From the NCBI GenBank assembly GCA_033239525.1, contig BSYO01000019.1, positions 8,972,592 to 9,036,591 of the forward strand: a DNA stretch of 64,000 nt, read 5' to 3'. The stretch comes from Nepenthes gracilis. Taxonomy: Eukaryota; Streptophyta; Magnoliopsida; Caryophyllales; Nepenthaceae. Below, in pieces: positions 27,720 through 38,439 of this stretch (within the stretch, counting starts at the first letter, position 1; each line of letters opens with the position of its first letter). Below the pieces are notes generated by a model, which saw nothing but the letters and a program-made list of their open reading frames with translations, made no database searches and had not been told where the DNA came from. A program made the translations under genes and the position numbers.

Positions 27720-29714
27720 ATGGCGCACATCCCATCTCCGTCATCACCGTTGCCGGCCCCGGTCGGCCCTTCGGGCATGCCTACTGACCCCTCCTCCCTT
27801 CCCTGCCTACCCATAGTTTCGGGTTCCCCGTCCTCCTCAACTGATTTCCCTTTGTATTCGGAATCCCTTTCTCCTCCACCTGCTTCTTCGCCTGTTGTGG
27901 AAATCCCGCCGATTTCATGCCTGGATGCTGCTCCGGTCTCGTCCTGCTCCACTGGGTCTGATACCGGTAAAAGCCATGGTCTCACTCCTTCTCCACCTCT
28001 GAAATTCTTCCCTCCACAGTTTGTGGATGGAGGAGTCGCACAAATTTCTCCTCCCCCCGAAGTGATTCAACAAAGTCTGTTTACCTAGAAGTCGACGCTG
28101 CTTGGATGCTTCTCTGGTAAAGGCCTCAATTTCCATGCCGTGGCCAACATTGCTCGTCGGCTTTGACACCGATTTGGCCTCTGTCATGTGGCGGAGGGTG
28201 CTAACGGCATCTTTCTCTTTCGATTCTCCTCTGACGAGCACTCAAACGCGGTACTGGCTAGAGCCCCTTGGACTTTCAGAGGTAATCATCTTTTTCTCAA
28301 GCGCTGGCTCCCGAGTATGCCGTTGGTCAGGGAACATTTGAATTCTTTTCCTGTTTGGATTAGATTGAGAAACGTTCCGGCTGATTTCTAGACCCCTCTT
28401 GGGCTTAGCTGGATTAATAGCGCCGTGGGTAAACCTCTCCATCTTGATTCGTTCACTGCCAAAATGGAACGCTTGCATTCTGCTAGAGTGTGTGTCGAAA
28501 TCTCTCCCGATTCGGTGCTCCCGTCCAAGATTTTCTTAAAGAGCTCTGCAAACGAGATGGAGGATGGCAATGTTGTGGAGGTGGATTTTCCAGGTTCCCG
28601 GAATAGGGGAGGTCGAAGCACCTCTTTAGGCCGCCATAAACCTGCTGCTTCCTTCCATGACAATGGCCTGATGTCAGGTGGGTCTTCTGGATCTGTTGAT
28701 CAACCCCAACCGTGTGAGACTCTTTCGACTGATCCCCCTGGTTTGAATCCTCATGGTGCTGAATCGAATTCCTTGGACCTGATTGGCGTGGTGCCCAGTT
28801 TGGTTCAACCTAAGCTGGAGGAGTTTTCTGCTTCTGAGGTTTCTGTGATGGATTGTTCGGATGTCACCAAATCGTCAACCAGTCCCTCTGGCCGTGCGGC
28901 TGATCTGGGCACGGTGGCTCATCCCACTGTGACAAACCAACCCTCGGTACCCGGCTTGGTACAACCTATGCTGGAGGAACTTACTGTTTCAGTGGTTTCT
29001 GTGTTGGATTCCCCGGTTGGCCCCAGATCGTCCACCAGTCCTTCCAATATAGCAGTTTGCTCCCAGTTGAAAGAGCGGCCTCATACTCAGGCTTATTCAG
29101 CATCTCCTGCTCCATGTTCTCTCCAAAAATCTGCTGCTGTGATCCGTGATCCTGGGCTACATCCTATTCATATGGATGTTGTGGATGATGGAGATGCCAT
29201 GCTGCCCTGTAGACCAACCTCCGTAGAAGGCTGTGTGGATGTTCTTGGCACAGTGGCTAATTTCACTGTGATAATCCATCCCTCTCCTGATGATGAGATG
29301 GCCAATTTGGTTTCAGCTCCTTTGGTATCAGATTCTCTTATGTTGTCCTTTACTCCAGGCAGATCGGTTTGCCTTTCAAATGCAACCGATAGAATGGGAG
29401 GCCCTCCATCTGCGCTCCCCAAAAGGTCGGGCCCCGATACTGATACAGATAGTGAGTGTACTCCTATCTCTATTCGTCGTATAACAAAAAAGTATGGTTT
29501 GGATTCGCTCAAACATGTGGGTTCTGAATCTGTAAAACCCGGTGTGTCTTCTACTAAGATTTCAGTGGGTCGGACCATTGTCTACTCCTCTGAGAAATCC
29601 TTAAGCGTCAATGAGGCGTTGGCCCTGGAGAGTGTAGCTTGGTCGTCTTCTAAATCACGGAAAAAGAAAAAACCCAAAAAACCCAAGGCTTCCCCGGGTG
29701 CTTTAGCCCTTTAA
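27720..29714 (+). pseudogene. Element Q ORF1 (DUF4283 plus Ser-rich region, basic tail)
   Basis: ATG 27720 starts MAHIPSPSSPLPAPVGPSG, Pro/Ser-rich, reaching ISPPPEVIQQ and a frameshift at about 28088. From about 28188 the frame gives GIFLFRFSSDEHSNAVL, HLNSFPVWIRLRNVPADF, a TAG for Trp (28390), TPLGLSWINSAVGKP and KMERLHSARVCVEIS, then is open to 29714. No zinc knuckle is seen. The long tail contains imperfect repeats (SLVQPKLEEF / GLVQPMLEEL; GTVAHPTV / GTVANFTV) and ends SKSRKKKKPKKPK. The SLSPDRK domain of the other half-LINEs is absent, so Q has an alternative C-terminus. Confidence 0.7.
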
Positions 29715-31246
29715 AGGTGTCTCTTTGGTTGTAAATAAAAGCTGCTTTGGTTTGGCCAATGGAGCGGGGCTCCTTTAGGGTGTTTGCTGTTGGCCTTTGC
29801 TTCTCCTTAACCTCTTTTGTCTCTTCATGCTTGATGAACCTCAGTCCATTTGATTTGCTGAGGGTTTTGCTGTTTTCTTTGTTTGCTGTTGCTGGCCTAC
29901 TGGCTGTGTTACTCGTAGAGGATTTTATCCTTCTTTGCTCATGGTGTTTGGGATTAGATTGTATGCTGTTGTTGCTTTATTTGAAGATGGGAGGCTCCTG
30001 TAGCAGGTGGTGCAGTATAGCCTGTTGCTGAGCTGTTGTCCGTATTTGCTAAAGGATGATGGGTAGCAATTGCAAGTGCCCACCTCTTCAGCAGTTTTTA
30101 TTTCGATTTTGGTTCCCTGGGCCAGGACTGTCGTTTTCACTTTGTTTCTGTGATGAATGGTATATGCCAAGCTTTTGTTGAGGACTGCTGAATTCGTAGG
30201 CCTCCAGCATCAGTGCTGTATGTGCCTCTTTTGGGTGATGCTGCAGAAGGCGTGTGCGTACAGCAGATGTTGTTTGCTGTGATGAAAAGTCAGCTGCTGA
30301 ATGATTTCGGATGGAATATCCTGCGTCTTTCATGGAATGATGAAAGCTGGTTTGTTTTTCTCCCAATTGTGTGAGAATGTATGATGTGGAATGCTGAATT
30401 TGCTGGAGGTGGCAATGCTGATCACTCAGCAATTGCTGCTGGGACCTGCAATTGTTGGGATGATCTGATGCCAATCAGGTCGATTCTTCCTATGGCTGGG
30501 TGAAATGCTAGAAGCTGATCTTGGCTCCCGGTGGCGGGATGAGGCTGATGATTAGCTGGGCTTGTGTGCATGGGTTGCTGTTGGGTCATGACCCTGCTCT
30601 CATCTTGGCTGGATCCCTCTGCTGGACTTTGCTTGTGATCGAATGCGGCTGGTGCTGGTTTATGGTTGGCGCAGCATACTTATGTTATAAATCTCTGCCC
30701 AGCATTGCTTGATGTGTTGGCACTGATCAGCTCTCCCTGGATGACCGTGTCTGCTGTTTGCCGTGGCTGTATTCTCTTCCTGTTGATTCTATTTTGCTAG
30801 CTACTGGCATTCACAGATTGCTCTATACTCCCCTGCTATTGGTATTTCAGTACCCAATTTTGCTACTGCAGTGGTTGAATTAGATGATGACCTGGAGGTG
30901 GGTGCTGGATCAATCCTGGATCCGGTTCGGTGATCAGGAAGGATGGAAGCCGGTGGGTACTAGCTGTTGCTTCATTGCTGCTTGAAGCTCCCTTTGCTAT
31001 GAGGATTTTGAAGTTGGATCGGTGGATCTCTTTACTGCTGCTGGAGTATTACAGCAGCCGGCTATCTCGGGATGTAGGGGGATGGAAAGCTACGCTTTCC
31101 CATTGTACTGTGTTGTAATTTTTTCATGTTCTATTGGTTCTGTAGAATGTTGGCCTCGTAGAGGTTTTTATGTACCTTCGGCTGTACTAGTTGCTTGGGG
31201 TATGTCCCAACGATTTATGTTTTATCCTCAAGTCAAAATACTTGGA
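29715..31246 (+). other. Element Q 3' UTR, GCTG-rich
   Basis: About 1.4 kb of GCTG/TGCTGGA-rich sequence with no sustained codon bias, followed by TTGGCCTCGTAGAGGTTTTT, CTTGGGGTATGTCCCAACG and the first arm of the stem-loop (ATGTTTTATCCTC). R inserted within the loop at 31246. The second arm and terminus resume at 32261. Confidence 0.6.
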
Positions 31247-32243
31247 TCTGTTGTGGATTGTCTTAGAATGGCGCTCCATTCAGTTGCAAGTTTTCTATAA
31301 GGATGTTTGATGCAGCAGGTATTGGGATTTGTTGTCTGCTGTGATGTTGGCTGCTGCCTTGGTAGTAAATTGTTATTAACTGCTGTCTTGGAGTGCATTA
31401 ACTGCATTTTAAACGAGAGGATTTATGAGGAGCTTTCCTTTGATGCTGTTGGGTGTGATGCACTCCTCTCCTCATGGTGGCAATTTGATGTTGATCCACC
31501 TGCTGAGTGCTGATGTGCTGTCCTCCTCGAGGGAGGTTGATGGAATGTTTGATCATGATGTTGGTGTCCTGCTGATGCTTTTTGTGTGGGCAGTGGATTA
31601 TTGCTGGAGCTTGCCCGTCTTACAGTGGCCCTTTGCTGTCGCTGCTATGTGGATCTTGCAGGAGCTGGTTTGTTTTTGGTTGCAAATGGGTCTTGTTGCT
31701 GGATTTTTTGAAGGAAGAAAACCGCCTTGACCCAGGATGAAGGCGGTGCTCATTTCGCTGGTTGTGGAATCAGCTGGGTCCTGTGTTGCTGTTTTTGCAT
31801 CCTGACGCGTGCAGTTCATTGTTGCTGCAGTTATGCTTGCTGGCGATGCTGTGTTCGGGTGATGCCCATGATGGGGCGGTTGGGAATACCTTGAATGTGC
31901 GGCTGTTGCTGTTTCTTTTGCCGGCGTTGGAGCCGAAGATGGTGTTGCTGGTCTCGGTGCTGGAGCATTCTGATGTCGTGCCTTGTCATGCCACTGTGTG
32001 AATTATGTGTGTCAGCTAATGTATGCAGTGTTCTGTTTTGTTTATGATGGAAATGTCATATTTTGTCGTTTTCGGTAAACGTTGTCCTCCTAGAGGCCAT
32101 TTGTATATTCAGATGTACTGTCCGCTCGGAGTATGCCCTAGCATCTTTTGTTTTTTCTTCAAGTCAAAATACTTGGAGATAAAACATATTTTTTGTACTA
32201 TTTTTCTCCCATTAATCCAAAATACTTACTTACCAAAAAAAAA
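31247..32243 (+). mobile_element. Element R: hairpin-tailed copy inserted in the hairpin of Q
   Basis: The TSD is AAGTCAAAATACTTGGA (31230-31246 and 32244-32260), perfect, 17 bp, and is itself the loop and second arm base of the Q stem-loop. R is about 1 kb: a GCTG-rich body, GTCCTCCTAGAGGCC, GCTCGGAGTATGCCCTAGC, a stem-loop, CTTACTTACC and poly(A). The result is two tails 87 bp apart. Confidence 0.85.
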
Positions 32244-32350
32244 AAGTCAAAATACTTGGAGATAAAACATTGTCTTTATAATTTTTTTCTTCCATTAATC
32301 CAAAATTCTTACTTACCAAAAAAAAAAAAATCATTCCAACAAAAATCTAA

Positions 32351-34095
32351 GAAATTAAACAAAAATGCACGTTGAACCTTGACGATGGAGTTAACATAAA
32401 GCTGAGTAGCATTCTCCTCAAGTAAGTTCTGGAGGACATAGAGCATTGGATCGTTAGCAATATCCTCAGTAGACCACTCCTCAGATGACTGAGAAGAAAC
32501 AACATCAGAGACAATCAATGACTCGTTTTTCACCGGCTAGAAGAACCTCATCGCCCACAGGCCTCTCAATAGTGCCGAACTCCTCTAGGAGGAACTCATT
32601 AGAAATACTTGAATTGAAAATGGAAGATTTAAGATCCACATCCAAAGTAGCAAGGCCAGCTTGAGAGCAGGAGTGGGCATCAAGCAGAAGCAGATGCCCA
32701 CTGTTTTGATTTTCTTTAATTGGCTGTAATTTTCGGTAGTCTGGTGGAGTCTAGACAAAGGCTTCAACAGGCTCCACATTCCTGGCCGACGCTTGGCAGT
32801 AGTCTATATCATCCCGCTCCTCCCAATTCAGCTTATGGGAAGAGGAAATACCCGTCTGATTACACGGGTCCAAAGGTCAGCATTAGCAAAAATAGAGGGA
32901 TTATACGAGACAGGAAGCTCATCCCGAGCAGTTTCCACCAATTGATTATCAACAACATGGCAATTATCATCATTACCGAAACAATTTACAAGATCACTTC
33001 CAGCAAGGGGGCAAAGGTATTGCCAGTGCTAGCAGGGACACCAACATCCTTTTGAAGGCCACCAAAAGAGGTAGGAATCAGATATTTCTTACGCATTCGA
33101 TTTCTGTAAGCCTTACTAGCAGCCGGCATCCTAGAAGGCTTGACAATCTTCTGAGATTTGCAATTATGTTCCTCATGCCCAAAGAGAAAGCAGAGCCCAG
33201 AATGAATCGGTTTCCAAGAATAATTCACATTTACCATAGAGGAGGAAACCGAGTTGGGGCTCAACTCCAAGACAATTCGTGAAGGAAGGGACGCATCCGC
33301 AGCAACCTCAACACAAATATGGGCAACATCCACTCTCTCCATTTTTTTTAGTCCCTGGGCAAAGTTGAACTGGCTTCCCAATGGCACTGGAAATCCAACC
33401 CAGCCCCACAGGCATAAAAAATTTAACCAGAACATTGTAATGGTTGATCCAGACAGGGAACATTTTGTGCACTTGCTTACTCAGCTGCATACTAGGAAGC
33501 CATTGCTTAAGAAAGATGGCCTTCCTAGCAATGATCCACAGGCCAACCAGCAAGCATTGCTCCATCTTCTTCTGCGAGGAGAAATAGAACAAGAAAAAGC
33601 CAGCATCGTTGCGTGCAATGTGCACAAGACCAAATCACGCCCAAAGAATACGGGCAATGGAGCAAATAGCTAGGGGATGAGGAGGGACATCAAAGAAATA
33701 GCCGACAAGAGTGAAACTCCAAAACTGTCTGCCTTGGTTAATAACCTCAGGTGGGGGAGAAATGCAAGTAGAATCCCCAACAACCATGGGAGGTGGGAAA
33801 AATCTCAAACCACACACTCCACTCGAACCCATACTCTAGGCAACTTCAGCCCAAAAGAGAGGAGAGGAAAGCCCCCTCTGAGAAGACGAAGCCTCAGGAG
33901 AACAAGGAGGGGAAGACGGAAGGACAATACCTAACGTGAGATCCGGAACAGGGCCATCTGAAACACATTGAACAGCAGAATCCGAAGAGAGCGAAGAGCA
34001 GGAGTGGATTGACTCCTCGCAGAGGCGTTTGCAACCAAGATTGACGGAAGCCCTAGCCAGGAAGGAGCCGAGGAGGACCCTAAAAGGTTGGCCAT
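32351..34095 (-). pseudogene. Half-LINE B ORF1, N-terminal, DUF4283 and knuckle region
   Basis: ATG at about 34095 reads MANLLGSSSAPSWLG; frames then shift. DUF4283 is in 33832-33308: CISPPPEVINQGRQFWSF, SIARILWA, GFFLFYFSSQKKMEQCL, VHKMFPVWINHYNVLVKF and GLGWISSAIGKP. A following frame (33360-32986) has VDVAHICVEVAADASLP and SGLCFLFGHEEHNC, a partly conserved CCHC-like knuckle. At 32533-32351 SQSSEEWSTEDIANDPML and FNFLDFCWND open the C-terminal domain, which continues at 27617. About three frameshifts are needed. Confidence 0.75.
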
Positions 34096-34191
34096 GGCCA
34101 GCACCAGCGAGGATGCAGGCAGGCTGGTTCTAGCCACCGTACTATTGCCTTGCCTCAACCTTGCGGGCAATGTTGTTCGTTTTGAATTTCT

Positions 34192-34738
34192 GTGTACTGC
34201 TGGGTAAGCTTCATAATGCATGAAATTGCCGGAATGGAAAATTAGTCTGGTGTGCTAGCATGTGGGCATTCCAGTTCACTCTCTCTCTCGCTCCTAGATT
34301 GGGCAACCTGCTCCATCCACGGACGTGGACAATTCAGTTCGCTGAACATGTTTGATGCTGTGTTCTGCCAGTTTGTTTTTTGCTCGGTTTGGTGTTGCGG
34401 CTAGTTTGGGCTCTTGCTAACGTGGCCCCTTTTGCTGAAATTGCCAGTTTGCTCCTTGCCCAATTTGCCTCAAGGTTATGTGTGTGCTTTTTGCCTGGAA
34501 TGCTCTTTAGGCCGGTTGGCCTTTCACCCGGTATGCAACGTTATGATGTTCTGAGCAGTTTTTGCCCAGTATGCTGTCGGCTTTTGGCAGTTTTCAACTC
34601 CATATGATGTGGTTGCCCTATTTGGTTACTCGGTTAGGCTGACATGGAATATTTTGGACACACCGGTCTTCTCTTTCCTTTCGGGTCTTGGCGGATTTTT
34701 CATTAGTTGGTTTGTTGTTATATGCTACGTCTGTAGCC
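34192..34738 (+). repeat. Half-LINE A 3' UTR, second part
   Basis: Resumes after B with GCTCGGTTTGGTGTTGCGGC, CCAGTTTGCTCC and GGCCGGTTGGCCTTTCACCC units. It is interrupted by the T-run of E at 34740. The 3' end of A was not found in the window and should lie beyond the 5' end of E. Confidence 0.5.
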
Positions 34739-35293
34739 CTTTTTTTTGGTAAGTAAGTTAATTGTATTAAAAAGAAAAAAAAATACAAACTATGATTTAA
34801 ACCAAGTGTTTTTCCGACTTGGAGTAAAGACATAACCACGGGGCTGAACCCGAACAACAAATAACTAGAAAACAGCCAAGACCTACACCTGAAACCCTTT
34901 GATGGAAGGGAATCAATACAATTTAAAACCGGCAGCACTACTATGGTGAGAGAACAAGAGATTGCATCTCAAAAACATTATCACCAGCAGTAGCCTGTAT
35001 CAGATCAGCCATATCTTTGAGCATCTGTGGGGGAGCAACATAGGAAACCAAAAATCTTCAGCACACTCACAGACCCAACATACCATATGTAGAAACCTAA
35101 TATACAGCAGTGAGATGGCTCCCAATTAGCTGTACCCTTACGATTTGCAGGAAATTTCCTGACTTCACATTATCTCAGACGGTAGTACCCGTCACAACAT
35201 CGAAACAAAAAGCAGTGCACATGGAGCTAGCTTTCGACAACAACTCCTTGCTTCGTCAACTTCAGTTGCCATGCTTTAGAAGGTCGCCACATC

Positions 35294-36111
35294 CACGTAT
35301 GTTTGGAACCTGGAGCTGTCTTTCTTGCATGATGTCCAGCTGGTGTGCCTTCTGGCTGCGGATTCGTTGAAGATCTGGTGGCGTTGGAAGATGCTCCCGA
35401 TTTGATGCGAACCGCTGGATTGGGTTGTCCCTACTATCTTCTCGATCGCCATATTTGATCTTTTATTTGATGCTGGGTGGTTTTGCTATCCGGCATGCTT
35501 CTGATTTGCTGCCCTTGGGAAACTCCTTCGTGGGAGATGCATGCCGGCTTGGGTTACTCTTTATTGTAGGGTGCACTCGGTGCCTTGGACAAAGGGCTTC
35601 ATTAAGTGCTGAAATTTCTAAATGCCCTTGATCCTCGGATTAGTGTCGTTGAAGGTTGCCGCTGGATTTAATGCTGATGCATGCTGCTGCCTCACGTGCG
35701 GGATGCGATGATATGTCGTTGTGTCTGCTGATAATAATATGTAGCTATTGCCTGCTTGCTGATGCATTGTTATCCTTGCTGCTGGAATCTAGGATGCTAT
35801 GGGTTGCCGGTAGATCCGGTTTGTCAGTAGTTTGTTGCTGCGAAGTGATCGGTGGATGATCCGGTCCTCTCGGGTGTAACTTTTTGCTTTTGATATTGTA
35901 TAACGACAGTGTTATCTTTCTTTCTTCTGCTAGATAGATCCCCTTAGGTCTTTTGAGGATCTATTTGTTGTACCAGCTGCTCGGGGTATGCCCCAACTTT
36001 TTATGTTCTAACTCCAAGTCATAAAATTTGGAGTTATAACATAATTTTTTTGTAAACTTTTCTCCCTTTAATCCAAAATACATACTTACTTACCAAAAAA
36101 AAAAAAAAAAA
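35294..36111 (+). mobile_element. Element S: truncated hairpin-tailed retroelement
   Basis: Perfect 16-bp TSD AGAAGGTCGCCACATC (35278-35293, 36112-36127). The 0.8-kb body aligns by eye with the 3' UTR of LINE F on the opposite strand (about 62000): GGAGCTGTCTTTCTTGCATG, GTTGAAGATCTGG and CTGCTGGATTGG-like words in the same order. The tail has GCTCGGGGTATGCCCC, TTCTAACTCCAAGT, TTTGGAGTTATAACAT and ACATACTTACTTACC. This indicates S derives from the LINE F lineage. Confidence 0.85.
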
Positions 36112-36189
36112 AGAAGGTCGCCACATCAGCAATTCCACGTCAAGAGGCGAGCCCAGCCACGTCAGCGTATCAGCATTAGTAAGGACATG

Positions 36190-36426
36190 TGAACCGCAAG
36201 TCAACCTCAACGCCAGAAAAAAAACTCCGTCCAAAGGATAGCCTAGAGGCACTCCGAACAATGCACTCCAGCCTTAGAAGCTTCGGAAAAAAGCACTCCA
36301 GTCTACGAGCTCCGGCTGTACAGCAGAAATTTTTTTTTGAAGCATCAGATATGAAAGAAGTAATCCACTCCAGCCAAGAAAACACCGGACTAAAATGGAG
36401 TCATTTTCGGATTCCGGAGTTCTTAC
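36190..36426 (-). repeat. CTCCGG-type repeats of element E
   Basis: CACTCCGAAC, CACTCCAGCC, CTCCGTCC and TTCCGGAGTTC units recur irregularly. Element D inserted in one unit, leaving ATTCCGGAGTTCTTAC on both sides. Non-coding. Confidence 0.55.
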
Positions 36427-36879
36427 TTTTTTTTTTGGTAAGTAAGAATTTTGGATTAATGGGAGAAAAAATTTATAAAATCAATGCTTTATCTCCAACT
36501 ATTTTAACAGGGAGATAAAACATAATAGCTAGGGCATACCCCGAGCCACTGAGTACAACAAAAGACATCAAAATGATGAAACAAGAGTAAAGTCCCCTAG
36601 GGGGAATACACTCAACAAAAACGGCCAAACATGAAGTCTGTCCATTTAGAATAATAAGTCTTCAACGAGAATGTAACGGCGCTCCATCGATACAGCAAAA
36701 GGACCACTCACCACTCCGGCCGAAGTAATGTACCAACGCAGCGACCAATTACAATGCATAATTTTACTACTCAAGAAATTAGTTGTCTAGAGCAGCCAAA
36801 TAGCAGCCATTAGCAACAAGATCAAACTCCAATAGCCCAGCAACATCAAATGTTCCCGAAGCCAACTTTTCCATTTCAA

Positions 36880-37153
36880 GAAGGCCAAACCGGCCTCAAG
36901 CCCAAATCAGCATTTGGCCCGCCATATTAGCAGAGGCAAACCGGCCACAGAGCCACATCGACCTCAGTACCAAATCGGCATCCTCAAATCCAACTCGGCA
37001 AATGGTCAGTAATGCGAGACCTGCAGGCAATTGAAATCGGCCTCAAGTCTGCACTTGAAATCAGCCACAATTCGGCAGAATAAATCGGCATTGAATACGG
37101 CATTGAAATCGACCAAAGAAGAGTTAACTGGCCGGAAAACGAAAACGGCAACT
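36880..37153 (-). repeat. AAACCGGCC / AAATCGGC repeats of element D
   Basis: AAACCGGCCTCAAGCCC, AAATCAGCATTTGG, CAAATCGGCATCC and similar units; on the minus strand GGCCGGTTTG and TGCCGATTTG. The tract continues after nested C at 59774-59990. It belongs to the 3' UTR of the element family. Confidence 0.6.
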
Positions 37154-37282
37154 GAATCGCAAGACCACAATGGGCGGAATGAAAACGATAGAGAGAGAAG
37201 CTCCCGCTTCTCTCTAAAATTTTCAAACTTCGTTTGATTTTCTCCGGTGTTCTCCTCGGCTCAGGCGACGTAGGAGCCGGCC

Positions 37283-37890
37283 ATGGCTGGTCTCCTGGGC
37301 CCTCTTCCTGGCTCCCCCCAGAAGTCGGCGTCCGCTGCGGATCCCCTTCTGAAATCTGATGCCTCCTCTCTTGGTTCTCTGTCTTCTCTTGCTAAGAACG
37401 GTGCTTCCAGTCACTTGATTTTGTCGACAGAGAACCGCTCATCCTGGTCAGATATTGTCCGTAATGGCAGGCGTTCCCCATCCCCTTCTCTGAAATATTT
37501 TCCTCCACTGGATGTGGACGGCGACGCTACCTGTATTTCTCCTCCCCCTGAGGTTGTTGATGAAGGTAAACGTATTTGGGGCTCTTCTTTAGTGGGATTC
37601 TTCTTCGACTTTCCTCCCCATTTTTGGACAATTTCCACCATTGCCCATCGTCTATGGTCTCGATTTGGACTTGAGCACATCGCGTCCAATGGAGATGGTT
37701 TCTTCTTCTTTTGGTTTTCTTCTTCGATTAATATGGAGCAGTGTCTGAGGGCTGGGCCTTGGATGCTCGCAGGTAAAGCCCTATGTCTAAAACGTTTTAT
37801 TCCTGGTATGAAATTGGTCAATGATTTGCCCGATTCCTTCCCTATTTGGATCAAGCTTTTCAATGTGCCGGTTGAATTCGCAGGGTTGGA
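37283..37890 (+). pseudogene. Half-LINE C ORF1, N-terminus and DUF4283
   Basis: ATG 37283 follows GGAGCCGGCC, and this ATG context is what is mutated in element 1 and D. MAGLLGPLPGSPQKSAS leads a Ser-rich region (to residue 70). DUF4283 runs from SLKYFPPLDVDGDATCIS and PPPEVVDEGKRIWGSSL through STIAHRLWSRFG, GFFFFWFSSSINMEQCL and SFPIWIKLFNVPVEF, ending AGLD at element H. The frame is open throughout this piece. In most copies WTP precedes LGL; here about three residues are missing. Confidence 0.8.
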
Positions 37891-38197
37891 TTTTTTTTTG
37901 GTAAGTAAGTATTTTGGATTAATGGGAGAAAAATTACAGAATCTATGTTTTATCTCCAAGTGTTTTGACTTGAAGATAAAACATAAACGCTTGGGCATGC
38001 CCCGAGCAAGTGTTACAACAGAAAATATCAAAGAACTCTATGAGGACAACTAATTACAGACCCTACAGAAAAGAAACCAAACAAACACAAAACAAGGTTG
38101 GCAAACCCAACCTAACAAATTTCAATTCAAGCCAAAAAGCAGCCTAACATGCACTAATATATGCAACAGAAAACGAAGTTCGCAACCAGCATCTTAA
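37891..38197 (-). mobile_element. Element H: 0.3-kb hairpin-tailed insertion in C ORF1
   Basis: T-run 37891-37899, GGTAAGTAAGTATTTTGG, arms TTTATCTCCAAGTG / GACTTGAAGATAAAACA, GGGCATGCCCCGAGC. It interrupts ORF1 between GLD and WIASSIGK; the excised reading is in frame if TGGATT is the duplicated target (6 bp). Mostly tail sequence with a short 3' UTR part. Confidence 0.75.
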
Positions 38198-38408
38198 TGG
38201 ATTGCCAGTTCAATTGGTAAGCCAATTCTCCTTTGTCCCAGTACAGCTAAAATGGAGAGGCTGGATGTAGCCTGGATCTGTATTGAGGTTGCTACGGATG
38301 CAGCTCTGCCCCCTACGATTAATCTGCAATCATCAAATTCCATTGTAGTGGTGGATATAGAATATTCTTGGAAGCTGACTAAATGTGGTTCGTGTCTTCT
38401 GCGTGGCC
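38198..38408 (+). pseudogene. Half-LINE C ORF1, DUF4283 end and zinc knuckle
   Basis: Reads WIASSIGKPILLCPSTAKM, ERLDVAWICIEVATDAALP, VVVDIEYSWKLTKCGSC and LLRG, where LINE3 inserts; after LINE3 it resumes HVNCKAKK. The combined C-x2-C-x4-H-x2-C pattern is a shortened CCHC knuckle (typical retroviral-type spacing is C-x2-C-x4-H-x4-C). Among the copies here only B and C keep such cysteines. Confidence 0.75.
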
Positions 38409-38439
38409 GGATCCAGCCCGCCTTCATGGGCATCTGTAG

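Larger units (their letters stand above)
27639..32330 (+). mobile_element. Element Q: full-length ORF1-only half-LINE
   Basis: The TSD TCATTCCAAC followed by five or six A and TCTAA lies at 27618-27638 and 32331-32350 (about 20 bp, one 1-bp indel), splitting B ORF1. Leader AGAGAGAGAAACTC / CTTCTCTCTTCGAATTC begins at 27668 after about 30 unrelated bases. ORF1 spans 27720-29714, then a GCTG-rich 3' UTR, and a tail split by R at the hairpin; poly(A) at 32318-32330. Without R it is 3.7 kb. No ORF2 or endonuclease is present. Confidence 0.85.
26981..34176 (-). mobile_element. Element B: compact ORF1-only half-LINE
   Basis: The TSD is TCGTTTTGAGTTTCT (26966-26980) and TCGTTTTGAATTTCT (34177-34191), 15 bp with one mismatch, and interrupts A's 3' UTR. 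After removing nested Q it is about 2.5 kb: a short 5' UTR, ORF1 from ATG near 34095, and only about 200 bp between the ORF1 end and the tail. The GCTG module is absent. The tail has CTTTACCAAGTG / CACTTGGGGAAAG stem sequences and a T-run at 26980-26990. No ORF2. Confidence 0.8.
34739..36426 (-). mobile_element. Element E: 3' part of a large minus-strand host element
   Basis: The T-run 34740-34747 plus GGTAAGTAAG, arms AACCAAGTG / GACTTGGAGT and GGGGCTGAACCC mark a minus-strand tail. The body continues to 35293, across S, then 36128-36426 with CTCCGG repeats, then after D at 61058-61153. Its 5' end is not reached, because F interrupts it at 61154. It is inserted in A's 3' UTR. No coding region is visible in the exposed parts. 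Confidence 0.6.
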
